The translations under genes were made by a program, and so were the position numbers. Positions 47,287 to 55,887 of a stretch of 64,000 nt of DNA are shown here, in pieces. How positions within the stretch are numbered: position 1 is the first letter of the stretch; every line of letters starts with the position of its first letter. The stretch is taken from positions 622,501-686,500 of the forward strand of contig NZ_CP072347.1 in NCBI RefSeq assembly GCF_018127925.1, written 5' to 3'. Origin of the DNA: Prevotella melaninogenica. GTDB lineage: Bacteria; Bacteroidota; Bacteroidia; Bacteroidales; Bacteroidaceae. The notes under the pieces are model-generated. The model saw only the letters and a program-made list of their open reading frames with translations. It did not search any database and was not told where the DNA came from.

Positions 47287-47547
47287 ATGACAAAAGAAAA
47301 GTTCTTCACTTCTATGGGATGGATTGGTATGGTAACATCAGTGTTAATGTATGTTTTCTATTTTCCACAGATAGAAAACAACTTAGCAGGGCAGAAGGGA
47401 ACCTTCATTCAGCCATTTATGGCAGGTGTAAACTGCACCTTATGGGTCGCTTACGGATTGTTCAAAGAGAAGCGTGACTGGCCATTGGCGATTGCTAACA
47501 CACCGGGTATCATCTTTGGTTTTGTAGCAGCTTTTACTGCATTGTAA
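47287..47547 (+). CDS. SemiSWEET family sugar transporter
   Basis: An 86-residue protein with three membrane helices and the PQ motif FPQIENNL (around residue 26). SemiSWEETs dimerise to form a sugar uniporter. GQKGTFIQPFMAGVNCTLWVAYG contains the conserved Asn and Trp that line the pore. Complete start to finish. It has its own promoter and terminator. Confidence 0.88.
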   Translation: MTKEKFFTSMGWIGMVTSVLMYVFYFPQIENNLAGQKGTFIQPFMAGVNCTLWVAYGLFKEKRDWPLAIANTPGIIFGFVAAFTAL

Positions 47548-47570
47548 GTCAAAACAATATAAAATGTGCG

Positions 47571-47604
47571 TCCTCTTCATTCTTTCGGGTGAAGAGGATT
47601 TTTG
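47571..47604 (+). terminator. Intrinsic terminator of the SemiSWEET gene
   Basis: TCCTCTTCA (47571-47579) pairs with TGAAGAGGA (47590-47598), followed by TTTTTG. Confidence 0.85.
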
Positions 47605-47632
47605 TTTTATGGCTGAAAATCAGTAGAATTAC

Positions 47633-47663
47633 ATTGTCGTATGCAAAACTTTTATTATCTTTG
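47633..47663 (+). promoter_or_regulatory. Promoter of the 182-residue lipoprotein gene
   Basis: ATTG at 47633-47636, a 19-nt spacer and TATCTTTG at 47656-47663, about 48 nt before the ATG. Confidence 0.5.
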
Positions 47664-47711
47664 ACGTAGCTAATAGCACCTATTTTCGAACACTACAAAC
47701 GAACAATAACG

Positions 47712-48260
47712 ATGCGTATGAAACAATATCGAGTAGCCCTAACACTGCTCTTCCTCTCCTTTCTACTGACAGCCTGCATGACAAAAACAGCTGAAGTGCA
47801 GAAGGATTCAGGTGTGGCAGTAGGTCATTTCTCTGACCAGAGGGAACAGCTAAAGGCGTTCAAGGACGACATAGTCATCATGGAATGTGAAGATTACGAC
47901 TTCAACACAGCTCCAATAGGTATCGGAAATAAGTTCTTTACACTGTTGCGTGGATGGGTATATACCGATGGTGTCCTCTCGCATACCATAACAAGTGAGG
48001 GACTGACAGAGGGTATCTTGGTGCAAGACTTCCCCAACCATGAGGAATTAAAGGCGTCTGGCGGCTATGATGTATCAGACAAACCCTACATCAAAATGAA
48101 TCTTTATCGCACGAAGGATGCCGTTTGGTTTATGAATAAGCGGTATCCCATTAAGCGAGAAAATGGTGACAGTATCTTCTCACCTTTAATAAAAAGAGAA
48201 AACGGAAAGCGTCAATCTGTATGGATTTTTGTAGGGGATATTCCGTTGAAAAATAATTAA
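47712..48260 (+). CDS. Hypothetical lipoprotein
   Basis: A 182-residue lipoprotein with lipobox SFLLTAC (cysteine near residue 22). The mature part is beta-rich (DDIVIMECEDYDFNTAPIGIGNKFF, shortened here) with no recognised domain. Only one cysteine remains in the mature protein. ATG at 47712 or 47718 gives the same signal peptide. It is convergent with the next small lipoprotein gene, 25 nt away. Function unknown. Confidence 0.75.
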   Translation: MRMKQYRVALTLLFLSFLLTACMTKTAEVQKDSGVAVGHFSDQREQLKAFKDDIVIMECEDYDFNTAPIGIGNKFFTLLRGWVYTDGVLSHTITSEGLTEGILVQDFPNHEELKASGGYDVSDKPYIKMNLYRTKDAVWFMNKRYPIKRENGDSIFSPLIKRENGKRQSVWIFVGDIPLKNN

Positions 48261-48285
48261 TCGAAGCGTATGAAGACTATACTAC

Positions 48286-48654
48286 TTATCTTTTCTTATC
48301 TTTTTTTCGTACAAAGCTAACTGCTTTCTCCTCGTTCCATGGCAAGCCTTTGATAATCAGTATACTATCGTGTAACTCTATGACTTTACAACGGTTGGTA
48401 TCTTCTTCCTCATAGACTAAAAAAAGAGAGTCGTTCACAAAGTGATAACTATTAAACCACCTGCAAGTATCGCCTATGCCTGGGTCGTATGCAACGGTAG
48501 AATCCGTCACTTCAAGGATTGGATACATACCAATGTCTGTCTTTTCCACACCTGCCCAGTTCCCTATAAATTCTTTGGGATAAACTGGTCCATCGTTCCT
48601 GCTGCAAGCAACGAGCAAGAGTAACAAGAGAATAGAAAGTAAGTAGTATCTCAT
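48286..48654 (-). CDS. Hypothetical small lipoprotein
   Basis: A 122-residue lipoprotein. Signal peptide MRYYLLSILLLLLLVACS with the cysteine at 17. The mature part (GNWAGVEKTDIGMYPILEV, DSLFLVYEEEDTNRCKVIEL) resembles a small lipocalin-like or META-like beta barrel in pattern, but no family can be named. Convergent with the gene to its left. Confidence 0.7.
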   Translation of the reverse strand: MRYYLLSILLLLLLVACSRNDGPVYPKEFIGNWAGVEKTDIGMYPILEVTDSTVAYDPGIGDTCRWFNSYHFVNDSLFLVYEEEDTNRCKVIELHDSILIIKGLPWNEEKAVSFVRKKDKKR

Positions 48655-48858
48655 ACCTCACGAATTTACCAATATCAACAATCACGAATAAGTGCATATG
48701 TCCTAAAAGGCTGACCAAAACAGAATTTTAGTCTATACCCCTTTTATGTAATAAACGCCATTACCACCATAAAATTGCTTAGTAGAATGTTTTTTTTTGA
48801 TGATTACAAAAGTCGTAAAATACTCCTTTGATGTTTGAATTTTATTTACAAACCACAC

Positions 48859-49235
48859 GTGCTTTCGGACTTTAAAAGACGAAAAAACGATCTAAAAGAC
48901 TACCTTTGTAAGTTGCATAGAATCAGATAGTTGCAAAGTTACGTTTTAAAAGGTGCTTAGTAAGCCTTCAAAAGGGCGTTACTTAGAGCTCAAAAAGGCA
49001 TCTTTTGCAAGCCAAAAGGGCGTTAATTGGAAGCCAATTTACGCCCCTTTCGTTTGCTGTCTTAGAATTTTATTTATAAAACCCCTCGTTCTTACAAAAG
49101 CTATAGAGAATTTAAAAGGCAGAAGTATGCGAAAATCAATCGTTCTTCTGTTACTCTGTCTTTCTTTTCTCCAGCTTACAAGCAACTCGTTAACTTGTCT
49201 ACCAAGTAATCGTTCTTCTGCTTTGCACTCATGCA
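48859..49235 (-). repeat. Dispersed 22-nt-phased repeat, copy D, within a direct duplication
   Basis: Reverse orientation. Unit starts from the left at 48957 (21 nt), 48978 (22), 49000 (22) and 49022. The left tail 48859-48947 carries TACCTTTGTAAGTTGC, a -7-like box reading rightward into the array. The part to about 49235 is duplicated at 49372-49725. A signal-peptide-like frame near 49127 exists here, but the second copy has a stop at its second codon, so it is taken as chance. The 48655-49890 gap (1236 nt) has no credible gene. Confidence 0.9.
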
Positions 49236-49371
49236 CGCAAATGTACAGACACGATTCAACCCTGCAACAGGCGACATGGCTCCTTATTATCGCATCAAGG
49301 AGTCATATATCTATTTATGTAACTTATTGATAATCAATAATAGTTTATACACCTTATCGCTGAATAGTTAC

Positions 49372-49725
49372 CGTGTTTTCGGACTTTAAAAGGCGAAAAA
49401 ACGAGCTAAAAGACCGCCTTTGTAAGTTGCATAGAGTCAGATAGTTGCAAAGTTGTGTTTTAAAAGGTGCTTAGTAAGCCTTCAAAAGGGCATCTCTAGC
49501 AAGCCAGAAGGGCGTTAATTGGAAGCCAATCTACGCCATTTTCGTTTGCAGTCTTAGAATTTTATTTACACCCCCCCACGTTCTTACAAAAGCTATAGAG
49601 AATTTAAAAGGCAGAAGTATGTGAAAATCAATCGTTCTCCTGTTACCCTGTCGATAAGTAACTCGTCAACTTGTCATCTCGTTACCTTGTCTACCAAATA
49701 ATCGTTCTTCTACTTTGTCTTTATG
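49372..49725 (-). repeat. Dispersed 22-nt-phased repeat, copy E, second member of the duplication
   Basis: It matches copy D from CGTG(C/T)TTTCGGACTTTAAAAG onwards, but lacks exactly one 22-nt unit (the two copies are offset by 513 nt before the missing unit and 491 nt after it). Units start at 49471, 49492 and 49514. Confidence 0.9.
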
Positions 49726-49795
49726 CTTATTCTGTCTTGCATTATCCTGTCTTTTGTTCTCCAGTTACTTTGTCTTTTCATTATCCTGTCTCAAT
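49640..49795. repeat. Low-complexity TTACCTTGTCT/TTATCCTGTCT stretch
   Basis: Loose repeats of 10-14 nt with the core CTTGTCT, CCTGTCT or TTTGTCT recur at least eight times. A similar short stretch lies near 11117-11150. It fills the space just before the DUF4468 promoter. Confidence 0.7.
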
Positions 49796-49847
49796 AAAAA
49801 AAAGATAAAAACTTACTGAAAGGTTCGATAAAGCAAACAATAATTTG

Positions 49848-49855
49848 TATCTTTG
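49848..49855 (+). promoter_or_regulatory. -7 box for the DUF4468 gene
   Basis: TATCTTTG with a weak TTCG at -33 (49824-49827, 20-nt spacer), about 36 nt before the ATG. Confidence 0.5.
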
Positions 49856-49890
49856 CTTGTTAAATTGTCATTAGATAAAAGTTTGAACAT

Positions 49891-50850
49891 ATGAAGAAAT
49901 TTTTGATATTCTTGTTTATGTGCCTTCCAATGATGGCTGCGGCACAGACTACGCTGACTCCAGAACAGAAGTTGGAACAGGCACAACGCCAGTTAGAGGA
50001 GGCTAAGGCTGCCTTGGAACAGGCGAAGGCAAACGCTGCAAAAGCGAAGGCTGAGGCTGAAGCAAGAGCCAAGAAGGAAGCTGAGGATAAGGCGAAAGCA
50101 AAGGATATAGAAAAGAAGATTGCTGATATGAAGGCTGAGGCAGAACGATTGTCACGTGAGGCTGAGGCACTCAGTGAGGCTGCTAATAAAGCTCAGACGA
50201 CTACGGTAGCACCAGCAACAAAGGCTGCGGCAACCACTACAAAGGCTGTTAGCAACGCTTCATCAGATGCGTGGGTTGTTCCAACAACGCCAGCGACTGC
50301 AGCTGCACGTGCAAATAAGAATGTGAGTACAGACAATAAAGAAAAAAAAGACCTTTATCTTCAGAAGGGTATCATACCAGAGGTGAACGGTCAGGTGGTA
50401 TGGACTGAAACATTCAATGTACCAGGAGCAACTGCTGACGAACTCTATGACAAGGCGTTTGCTTATCTTACAGAACTTACACAGGGCGACAATCAGTTGA
50501 GTGGTAGTAAGGTTGCCTTGGTGAACAAGGGTGAGCATTGTATTGTGGCAACGGTACGTGAGAAGTTGATTTTCTCATCTTCGTTTCTCTCATTGGACTA
50601 TACGCAGTTTAACTATGTGCTTCAAGCAACTTGTCGTGATGGACAGGCAACATTGACAATGAACCGTTTGACTTATCGTTATGATGTTCAAGGCAATGTT
50701 TCTGACCTATTGGCAGAGCAGTGGATTACCGATAAGTATGCTGTCAATAAGAAGCAGACTCGTCTCTTGCCTGTATCTGGTAAGTTCCGTCGTGCTACTG
50801 TTGACCGTAAGAATAGTATCTTTGAAGGCTTCGCTCAGGCATTGAAGTAA
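49891..50850 (+). CDS. Exported DUF4468 protein with an N-terminal coiled coil
   Basis: A 319-residue exported protein. Signal peptide MKKFLIFLFMCLPMMAAAQ; a long Ala/Lys/Glu coiled coil (about 25-105, QAQRQLEEAKAALEQAKANA); a Thr/Ala-rich linker; and a DUF4468 domain (about 165-270, GQVVWTETFNVPGATADELYD) with TBP-like alternating strands. DUF4468 proteins are of unknown function. The coiled coil suggests it spans or lines the periplasm, or oligomerises. It stands before a small membrane gene and a porin, but has its own promoter. Confidence 0.85.
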   Translation: MKKFLIFLFMCLPMMAAAQTTLTPEQKLEQAQRQLEEAKAALEQAKANAAKAKAEAEARAKKEAEDKAKAKDIEKKIADMKAEAERLSREAEALSEAANKAQTTTVAPATKAAATTTKAVSNASSDAWVVPTTPATAAARANKNVSTDNKEKKDLYLQKGIIPEVNGQVVWTETFNVPGATADELYDKAFAYLTELTQGDNQLSGSKVALVNKGEHCIVATVREKLIFSSSFLSLDYTQFNYVLQATCRDGQATLTMNRLTYRYDVQGNVSDLLAEQWITDKYAVNKKQTRLLPVSGKFRRATVDRKNSIFEGFAQALK

Positions 50851-51002
50851 GACAAAGAAAGGATATACTTTTGGGTGTGTCAGTGGTGATGGGGTGGGAT
50901 AACAACCTTATGTAGGTTTGGTCTTTGCCTATTTTAATGCGCTGAATAAAGCGTTAAAGCAAAGCCGCTGGCAAACACTTTTAATACAATAAAGAAAAGA
51001 AA

Positions 51003-51233
51003 ATGGAACTACAGAATAGTACGGCACGTCGTCCAGAACGTCGTCGTCATAAACGTGAGACAGAAGATAGGTTTCTTCCTATCCGCCAATGGCTTAACAT
51101 TATCTTTATGTTAGGTGCGCTTGTTGGTGTGATTGTCTATTTCTTAACCGATAACACTACGACTGGTACAATTATTATTCTTGTTTCGATGGTCTTTAAG
51201 ATGGTCGAAAGTGTACTCCGTTTTATTCGTTAA
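51003..51233 (+). CDS. Small two-helix membrane protein
   Basis: A 76-residue protein with a strongly basic N-terminus (ARRPERRRHKRE) and two membrane helices (about 33-50 and 54-72). Its TAA is followed directly by the porin ATG (no gap), so the two are probably translationally coupled. No family recognised. Confidence 0.75.
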   Translation: MELQNSTARRPERRRHKRETEDRFLPIRQWLNIIFMLGALVGVIVYFLTDNTTTGTIIILVSMVFKMVESVLRFIR

Positions 51234-53630
51234 ATGAAGAAACTTACTATCTTATTTTCCCTTTTTGTGTTAGTGGCTAATGCTGCTATGGCACAGACAG
51301 ACGGCACCACTCCGTATGATGATGGTACGTTCACGGCTGATGGTTATAGAAACAATCGTAACATGGGACGTTCGGATTCTATACAAAGTGAGCACAAGGA
51401 GATACCACGTGGCTTGAAGGTGTGGACGATTGATGAGCGTTTCGGTGACCGCAAAGCTGCTGTTCCCGATACGTTGTCGTATATGTATATGAATTCTAAC
51501 CTCACTTATGGAAAGCGAGGGGAGTATAACACCTTGGGAAACTTGGGTTCTCCACGTCAGAATCGTATCTTTATTGATCGTCCTGCTACGTCAGAATTCT
51601 TCTTCCTCGACCCGTATGATATGTTTATCGTACAGCCAAACAATTTCCAGTTTACCTCAACCCTTTCGCCGATCACGGTTCTCTCTTATAATACCGCTGG
51701 TAACAGAAACAACGGAGAAGACCGATTTAAGGCAATCTTTGCGGTGAATGCGGGTAAGGAGTGGGGCTTTGGCTTTAAGTTTGATTACCTATACGGACGT
51801 GGATATTATAGCAATCAGAGTACTTCTCATTTCAACTATTCAATGTGGGGAAGCTATTTAGGTGAACGCTATCAGGCACATTTGCTTCTTTCTCTTAATC
51901 ATCAGAAGGTCGCTGAGAATGGTGGTATTGCCAATGATGCCTATATCACGCATCCAGAGTCGTTCCGTGATAGCTATAGCGAAGAAGAGATTCCAACCAT
52001 ATTGAAGCAGAATTGGAATAGAAATGACAATCAACATGTGTTCTTCAATCACCGTTATAGTCTCGGCTTCTTTCGTAAGGTGCCGATGACGGAAGAGGAG
52101 ATTAAGGCAAAGCAGTTTGCTCTTAAATCTCAGAAAGCACAAGAAGCACAGCAGGATAAAGACAAGGCTCGTCGCCGTGCAAAGGCAAAAGGCGAGAAGT
52201 TTGATGAGGAAGCTTACGATAAAGAGAAGCGTTCTGCAGGTCGACCTGACGATGCTGTCATTGCTGGAGATGCGTCACAAGTGAAGACAACAGCGGACAA
52301 TGCTAATGCCAATGAGCGTTTGACGGTCAATTTGGAGGACTCTATTCAGATGGCAAACCTCAAGAAACAGGATGCTTTGGCTAAGGACTCTACTCAGAAG
52401 TGGATGAAGGAAGAGTATGTTCCAGTGACGAGTTTCATTCATACAGTACGTTTCGATAATTACCGTCGTATCTATCAAGCATACGATACTCCGACTGATT
52501 TCTATGCACAGAACTACTTTAACTATGGTACTGCAGCCAATGATTCGATTTATGATACGACAAAGCACTGGTCCTTGAAGAATACCTTTGCTGTCGCTTT
52601 GCTTGAGGGATTCAACAAATGGGCGAAGGCTGGACTGAAAGCTTTCCTTTCCTATGAGTTGCGCCATTATGCTCTTCCTTCAATGATAACGCCAAGTGCG
52701 AGTACTGTTGCCTTCTATAATGGTGACAAGACATGGAACCAACATGACATTTCTGTCGGTGGTCAGCTGTTGAAGACACAGGGTAAGACGTTCCATTATG
52801 ATGTTAGTGCGGAGGCTTGGTTGGCTGGAAGTAGGGCAGGGCAGGTTCATGTTGATGGTCATGCTGACCTCGGTTTCCCTCTTTTGGGTGACACAGTTCA
52901 ACTCGCTGCAACAGCTTTCTTCCACCGTTCTGCTCCATCCTTCTATATGGGTCAGTACTATGGTAAGCATTATATGTGGGACAATAACCTCAATCAAGAG
53001 ATACATTCTCGCATCTTGGGTGAGTTCTCTTTGAAGAAGACACGCACTAAGTTGCGTGTTGGCTATGATGTTTTTAAGAACTATACCTACTTTGGTATAC
53101 AAAACGACCGCATCCAAAGCGGTGATAACTACCTCGTACAGCATAACAACTTGAATGTCCGTCAGTCCAGCAGTCCTATCAACTTGCTGACTTTACAGCT
53201 ACAACAAGACTTCCGTTTGGGCATCTTCAACTGGCAAAATGTGCTGACTTTCCAGAAATCAAGTAAGGCAGAAATACTCCCAGTACCGACATTCAACGCT
53301 TATAGTAACCTGTTTATACGATTCAAGATAGCACGTGTGTTGGATGTTGACCTTGGTGTTGACGGTCGTTACTTCACAAGTTATTATGCGCCAGAGTATA
53401 TACCTGGAATCGGTGCTTTTGGTATACAGGAGACCGATGCGAGCCGTACAAAGATTGGTAACTATCCACATTTGAATGCTTATGCTAACTTCCAGTTACA
53501 GCATACTCGCTTCTATGTAATGTTCACGCATGTAAACAGTGCTGATGGGGGTAAATATTTCTATACGCCTCACTACCCATTGAACCAGCGTGTATTGCAG
53601 TTTGGTATCAGCTGGAACTTCTTTAACTAA
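51234..53630 (+). CDS. Putative outer membrane porin (Porin_10-like)
   Basis: A 798-residue exported protein. Signal peptide MKKLTILFSLFVLVANAAMAQ; residues of about 75-130 (MYMNSNLTYGKRGEYNTLGN) and the barrel portion (GFGFKFDYLYGRGYY) match the putative porin family of Bacteroidetes. A charged insert rich in Lys/Ala/Glu/Asp (about 290-360) lies within the barrel. The protein ends with an aromatic residue-rich strand (QFGISWNFFN), as beta barrels do. Substrate unknown. It precedes menA by 20 nt. Confidence 0.85.
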   Translation: MKKLTILFSLFVLVANAAMAQTDGTTPYDDGTFTADGYRNNRNMGRSDSIQSEHKEIPRGLKVWTIDERFGDRKAAVPDTLSYMYMNSNLTYGKRGEYNTLGNLGSPRQNRIFIDRPATSEFFFLDPYDMFIVQPNNFQFTSTLSPITVLSYNTAGNRNNGEDRFKAIFAVNAGKEWGFGFKFDYLYGRGYYSNQSTSHFNYSMWGSYLGERYQAHLLLSLNHQKVAENGGIANDAYITHPESFRDSYSEEEIPTILKQNWNRNDNQHVFFNHRYSLGFFRKVPMTEEEIKAKQFALKSQKAQEAQQDKDKARRRAKAKGEKFDEEAYDKEKRSAGRPDDAVIAGDASQVKTTADNANANERLTVNLEDSIQMANLKKQDALAKDSTQKWMKEEYVPVTSFIHTVRFDNYRRIYQAYDTPTDFYAQNYFNYGTAANDSIYDTTKHWSLKNTFAVALLEGFNKWAKAGLKAFLSYELRHYALPSMITPSASTVAFYNGDKTWNQHDISVGGQLLKTQGKTFHYDVSAEAWLAGSRAGQVHVDGHADLGFPLLGDTVQLAATAFFHRSAPSFYMGQYYGKHYMWDNNLNQEIHSRILGEFSLKKTRTKLRVGYDVFKNYTYFGIQNDRIQSGDNYLVQHNNLNVRQSSSPINLLTLQLQQDFRLGIFNWQNVLTFQKSSKAEILPVPTFNAYSNLFIRFKIARVLDVDLGVDGRYFTSYYAPEYIPGIGAFGIQETDASRTKIGNYPHLNAYANFQLQHTRFYVMFTHVNSADGGKYFYTPHYPLNQRVLQFGISWNFFN

Positions 53631-53650
53631 TCGTTTAGACATACGAATAC

Positions 53651-54592
53651 GTGATTTCAGAGAATGATAAGATAAAGACCAACAGTCTTTCAGCATGGGT
53701 ACTTGCTGCGCGTCCGAAGACGCTCACAGGTGCAATGGTCCCCGTAATGATAGGAACTGCTTGGGCTTGGAAGCTAAGTGGCGGGGAGAACTTTCGGGTT
53801 GTGCCTGCCATTCTTTGTTTTCTCTTTGCCTTTCTGATGCAGATAGACTCGAACTTCATCAATGACTACTTCGATTGTTTGAAAGGTAATGATGATCGTG
53901 CCACTCGTTTAGGTCCGAAGCGGGCTTGTTCTGAAGGCTGGATAACCCTCCCTGTCATGCGCATAGGACTTGTTGTCAATTCTTTATTAGCCTCTCTTGT
54001 TGGTATTCCCCTCATCTTCTTCGGTGGTTGGGAAATGATACTCGTTGGTGTAGCCTGTGTTCTCTTTGCCTTTCTCTACACCACTTACTTCTCTTATCTT
54101 GGCTTAGGTGATGTCTTGGTGTTAGTATTCTTTGGTATTGTTCCCGTCGTTTTCACCACCTATGTCATCCTTCCTGACCATTCTCAAGCCCTGTGTTTTG
54201 AGGTAATTATGTCGGGCATTATCTGCGGTTTGGTGATAGACACCCTCCTTGTAGTCAATAACTATCGTGATAGAGAGAATGATAAACGTGACGGAAAGAT
54301 AACCCTCATTGTGAGAATAGGTGAGAAAAAGGCAGAAAGGCTGTACTTAGCATTAGGTCTTATGACCTATCTTCAGTTGCTTCTTCTTCTCTTTTCAGGT
54401 GAGAGAGACAGTCTCCTTTCCTTTATCTTCTTGTTTGTTATCTTCATCCCTTATGGTATCTTGCATTACAAAACAGCCATGCAAATGAAGCAAATAAAGA
54501 AAGGTAAGGAGCTAAATATCATCTTGGCGCAAACCGCTCGGAACATGCTAATCTATGGTATAGCAACTACGATTGCATTAGTTGGTTTATAA
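53651..54592 (+). CDS. menA: 1,4-dihydroxy-2-naphthoate polyprenyltransferase
   Basis: A 313-residue UbiA-family membrane enzyme that attaches the polyprenyl tail in menaquinone synthesis. Prenyl-diphosphate motifs are NDYFDCLKG (first Asp-rich site) and NNYRDRENDKRDGK (second). RPKTLTGAMVPVMIGTAWA is the typical opening. The start is GTG at 53651; no in-frame ATG lies nearby. It supplies the quinone used by Na+-NQR and fumarate reductase. Confidence 0.93.
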   Translation: MISENDKIKTNSLSAWVLAARPKTLTGAMVPVMIGTAWAWKLSGGENFRVVPAILCFLFAFLMQIDSNFINDYFDCLKGNDDRATRLGPKRACSEGWITLPVMRIGLVVNSLLASLVGIPLIFFGGWEMILVGVACVLFAFLYTTYFSYLGLGDVLVLVFFGIVPVVFTTYVILPDHSQALCFEVIMSGIICGLVIDTLLVVNNYRDRENDKRDGKITLIVRIGEKKAERLYLALGLMTYLQLLLLLFSGERDSLLSFIFLFVIFIPYGILHYKTAMQMKQIKKGKELNIILAQTARNMLIYGIATTIALVGL

Positions 54593-54599
54593 ACCCGCT

Positions 54600-54668
54600 T
54601 TTAATTCCCCTTCACCTAATCCCTCATTTCATCATCACCCAACATTTAACACCCATCACCCAACCCCT
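54600..54668 (+). repeat. CATCACCC-type low-complexity repeat before the HD gene
   Basis: CTTCACCTAATCCCTC, CATCATCACCC and ACACCCATCACCC units fill the gap between menA and the ATG at 54669. A longer open frame starts at a TTG in menA (54582) and would code through this repeat, which is why the later ATG is preferred. Confidence 0.75.
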
Positions 54669-55313
54669 ATGTCCCAGCCCAATCTCGAACTAATGAACTT
54701 TGTGGAGCGACAGATACTCCCACGTTATAATGACTTTGGAAAGAGCCATGGACTCGGACACGTGCAGCGTGTCATTAAGAGTTCACTTGCTTTGGCAGCC
54801 GTAACGGGTGCCGATGTGAATATGGTATATGTCATTGCCGCCTATCATGACCTTGGTATGGCGGGTCCACGAGCCATTCATCATATCACCAGTGGTAAGA
54901 TTCTCATTGCTGATGTACGACTCCGAAAATGGTTCTCTGCCGAACAGTTGAAGATTATGAAGGAGGCAGTCGAAGACCATCGGGCCAGTAGTTCACGTGT
55001 ACCACGCAGCATCTATGGTAAAATTGTTGCTGAGGCTGACCGTGACCTTGAGCCAGAAGTAGTCTTCTCACGTGCCATTCTCTATGGTATTGAGAACTAT
55101 CCAGAGAAGAATGATGAACAGATGTGGCAACGTTTCCGCGACCATATGAAAGAGAAATATGGGCGTTCTGGTTATCTGAAACTATGGATTCCAGGCTCAC
55201 CGAATGCAAAGAATCTTGAAATAATCCGCAAGACGATTGACAGTGAGGCGGAGTTGCGAAAGGTATTTGACCGCATCTATCAGCAGATACGTGAACAAGA
55301 CGAAAAGAACTAA
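54669..55313 (+). CDS. HD-domain metal-dependent phosphohydrolase
   Basis: A 214-residue HD-domain protein. Metal-binding motifs: SHGLGHVQRV (first His), AAYHDLGM (HD) and VAEADRDLEPE (last Asp, about residue 120). It belongs to the group of small HD hydrolases with uncertain nucleotide or phosphate-ester substrates. The start ATG at 54669 gives MSQPNLELMNFVERQILPRY. It starts 76 nt after menA and 15 nt before the guanine deaminase gene, so the three may be co-transcribed. Confidence 0.85.
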   Translation: MSQPNLELMNFVERQILPRYNDFGKSHGLGHVQRVIKSSLALAAVTGADVNMVYVIAAYHDLGMAGPRAIHHITSGKILIADVRLRKWFSAEQLKIMKEAVEDHRASSSRVPRSIYGKIVAEADRDLEPEVVFSRAILYGIENYPEKNDEQMWQRFRDHMKEKYGRSGYLKLWIPGSPNAKNLEIIRKTIDSEAELRKVFDRIYQQIREQDEKN

Positions 55314-55328
55314 CAAAATACAACTGAA

Positions 55329-55796
55329 ATGACGAAAGAAGAATTGATGCGAAGAGCTATTAAACTCTCTGCCGACAGTGTACGTAATGGGGGCGGTCCA
55401 TTTGGTGCTGTTATTGCCCGTAATGGCGAAATCATTGCCGAAGGAAGCAATGGTGTGACCATTTACAACGACCCTACAGCCCATGCGGAAGTCTCTACAA
55501 TCCGCAAAGCGTGTCAGAAATTGAATACCTTTGACCTCAGTGGTTGCGAAATCTATACCTCTTGCGAACCTTGTCCGATGTGCTTTGGCGCAATCTATTG
55601 GGCACATCTCGATAAGATCTACTATGCCAACGACCGCAAAGATGCTGCCGACATTGGTTTTGATGACGATTTCATCTACCAGGAGATAGCCGTACAACCG
55701 CAATATCGCAAGAAGCCTTCAGAAATCCTTTTGCACAATGAAGCGTTAGAAGTCTTTAAGCAGTGGACAGCAAAGACGGATAAAACAGAATATTGA
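55329..55796 (+). CDS. guaD: Guanine deaminase
   Basis: A 155-residue CDA-fold deaminase that converts guanine to xanthine. Zinc ligands and the catalytic Glu are in TAHAEVSTI and CEPCPMCFGA. NGGGPFGAVIARNGEIIAEG and the C-terminal segment (about 125-155) fit the domain-swapped GuaD of Bacillus. A tRNA- or cytidine-deaminase role is less likely. It is the last gene of a short run after menA. Confidence 0.88.
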   Translation: MTKEELMRRAIKLSADSVRNGGGPFGAVIARNGEIIAEGSNGVTIYNDPTAHAEVSTIRKACQKLNTFDLSGCEIYTSCEPCPMCFGAIYWAHLDKIYYANDRKDAADIGFDDDFIYQEIAVQPQYRKKPSEILLHNEALEVFKQWTAKTDKTEY

Positions 55797-55887
55797 TATC
55801 CTCTAACGATAAGTCAATGTAAGCACACTACTGTTTACATTGACTCTTTTGTTTATAAGATTCTTACTACGAACAAAGCTTTTGATT

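Noticed and set aside
49127-49330. Frame beginning MRKSIVLLLLCLSFLQLTSN that looks like a signal peptide.
   Set aside because: It lies in the duplicated repeat region; the second copy at 49619 has a stop at its second codon, and no domain or promoter supports it.
54582-54668. N-terminal extension of the HD protein (MVYKPAFNSPSPNPSFHHHP...).
   Set aside because: It starts at TTG within menA and is coded by low-complexity repeat; the ATG at 54669 fits the family.
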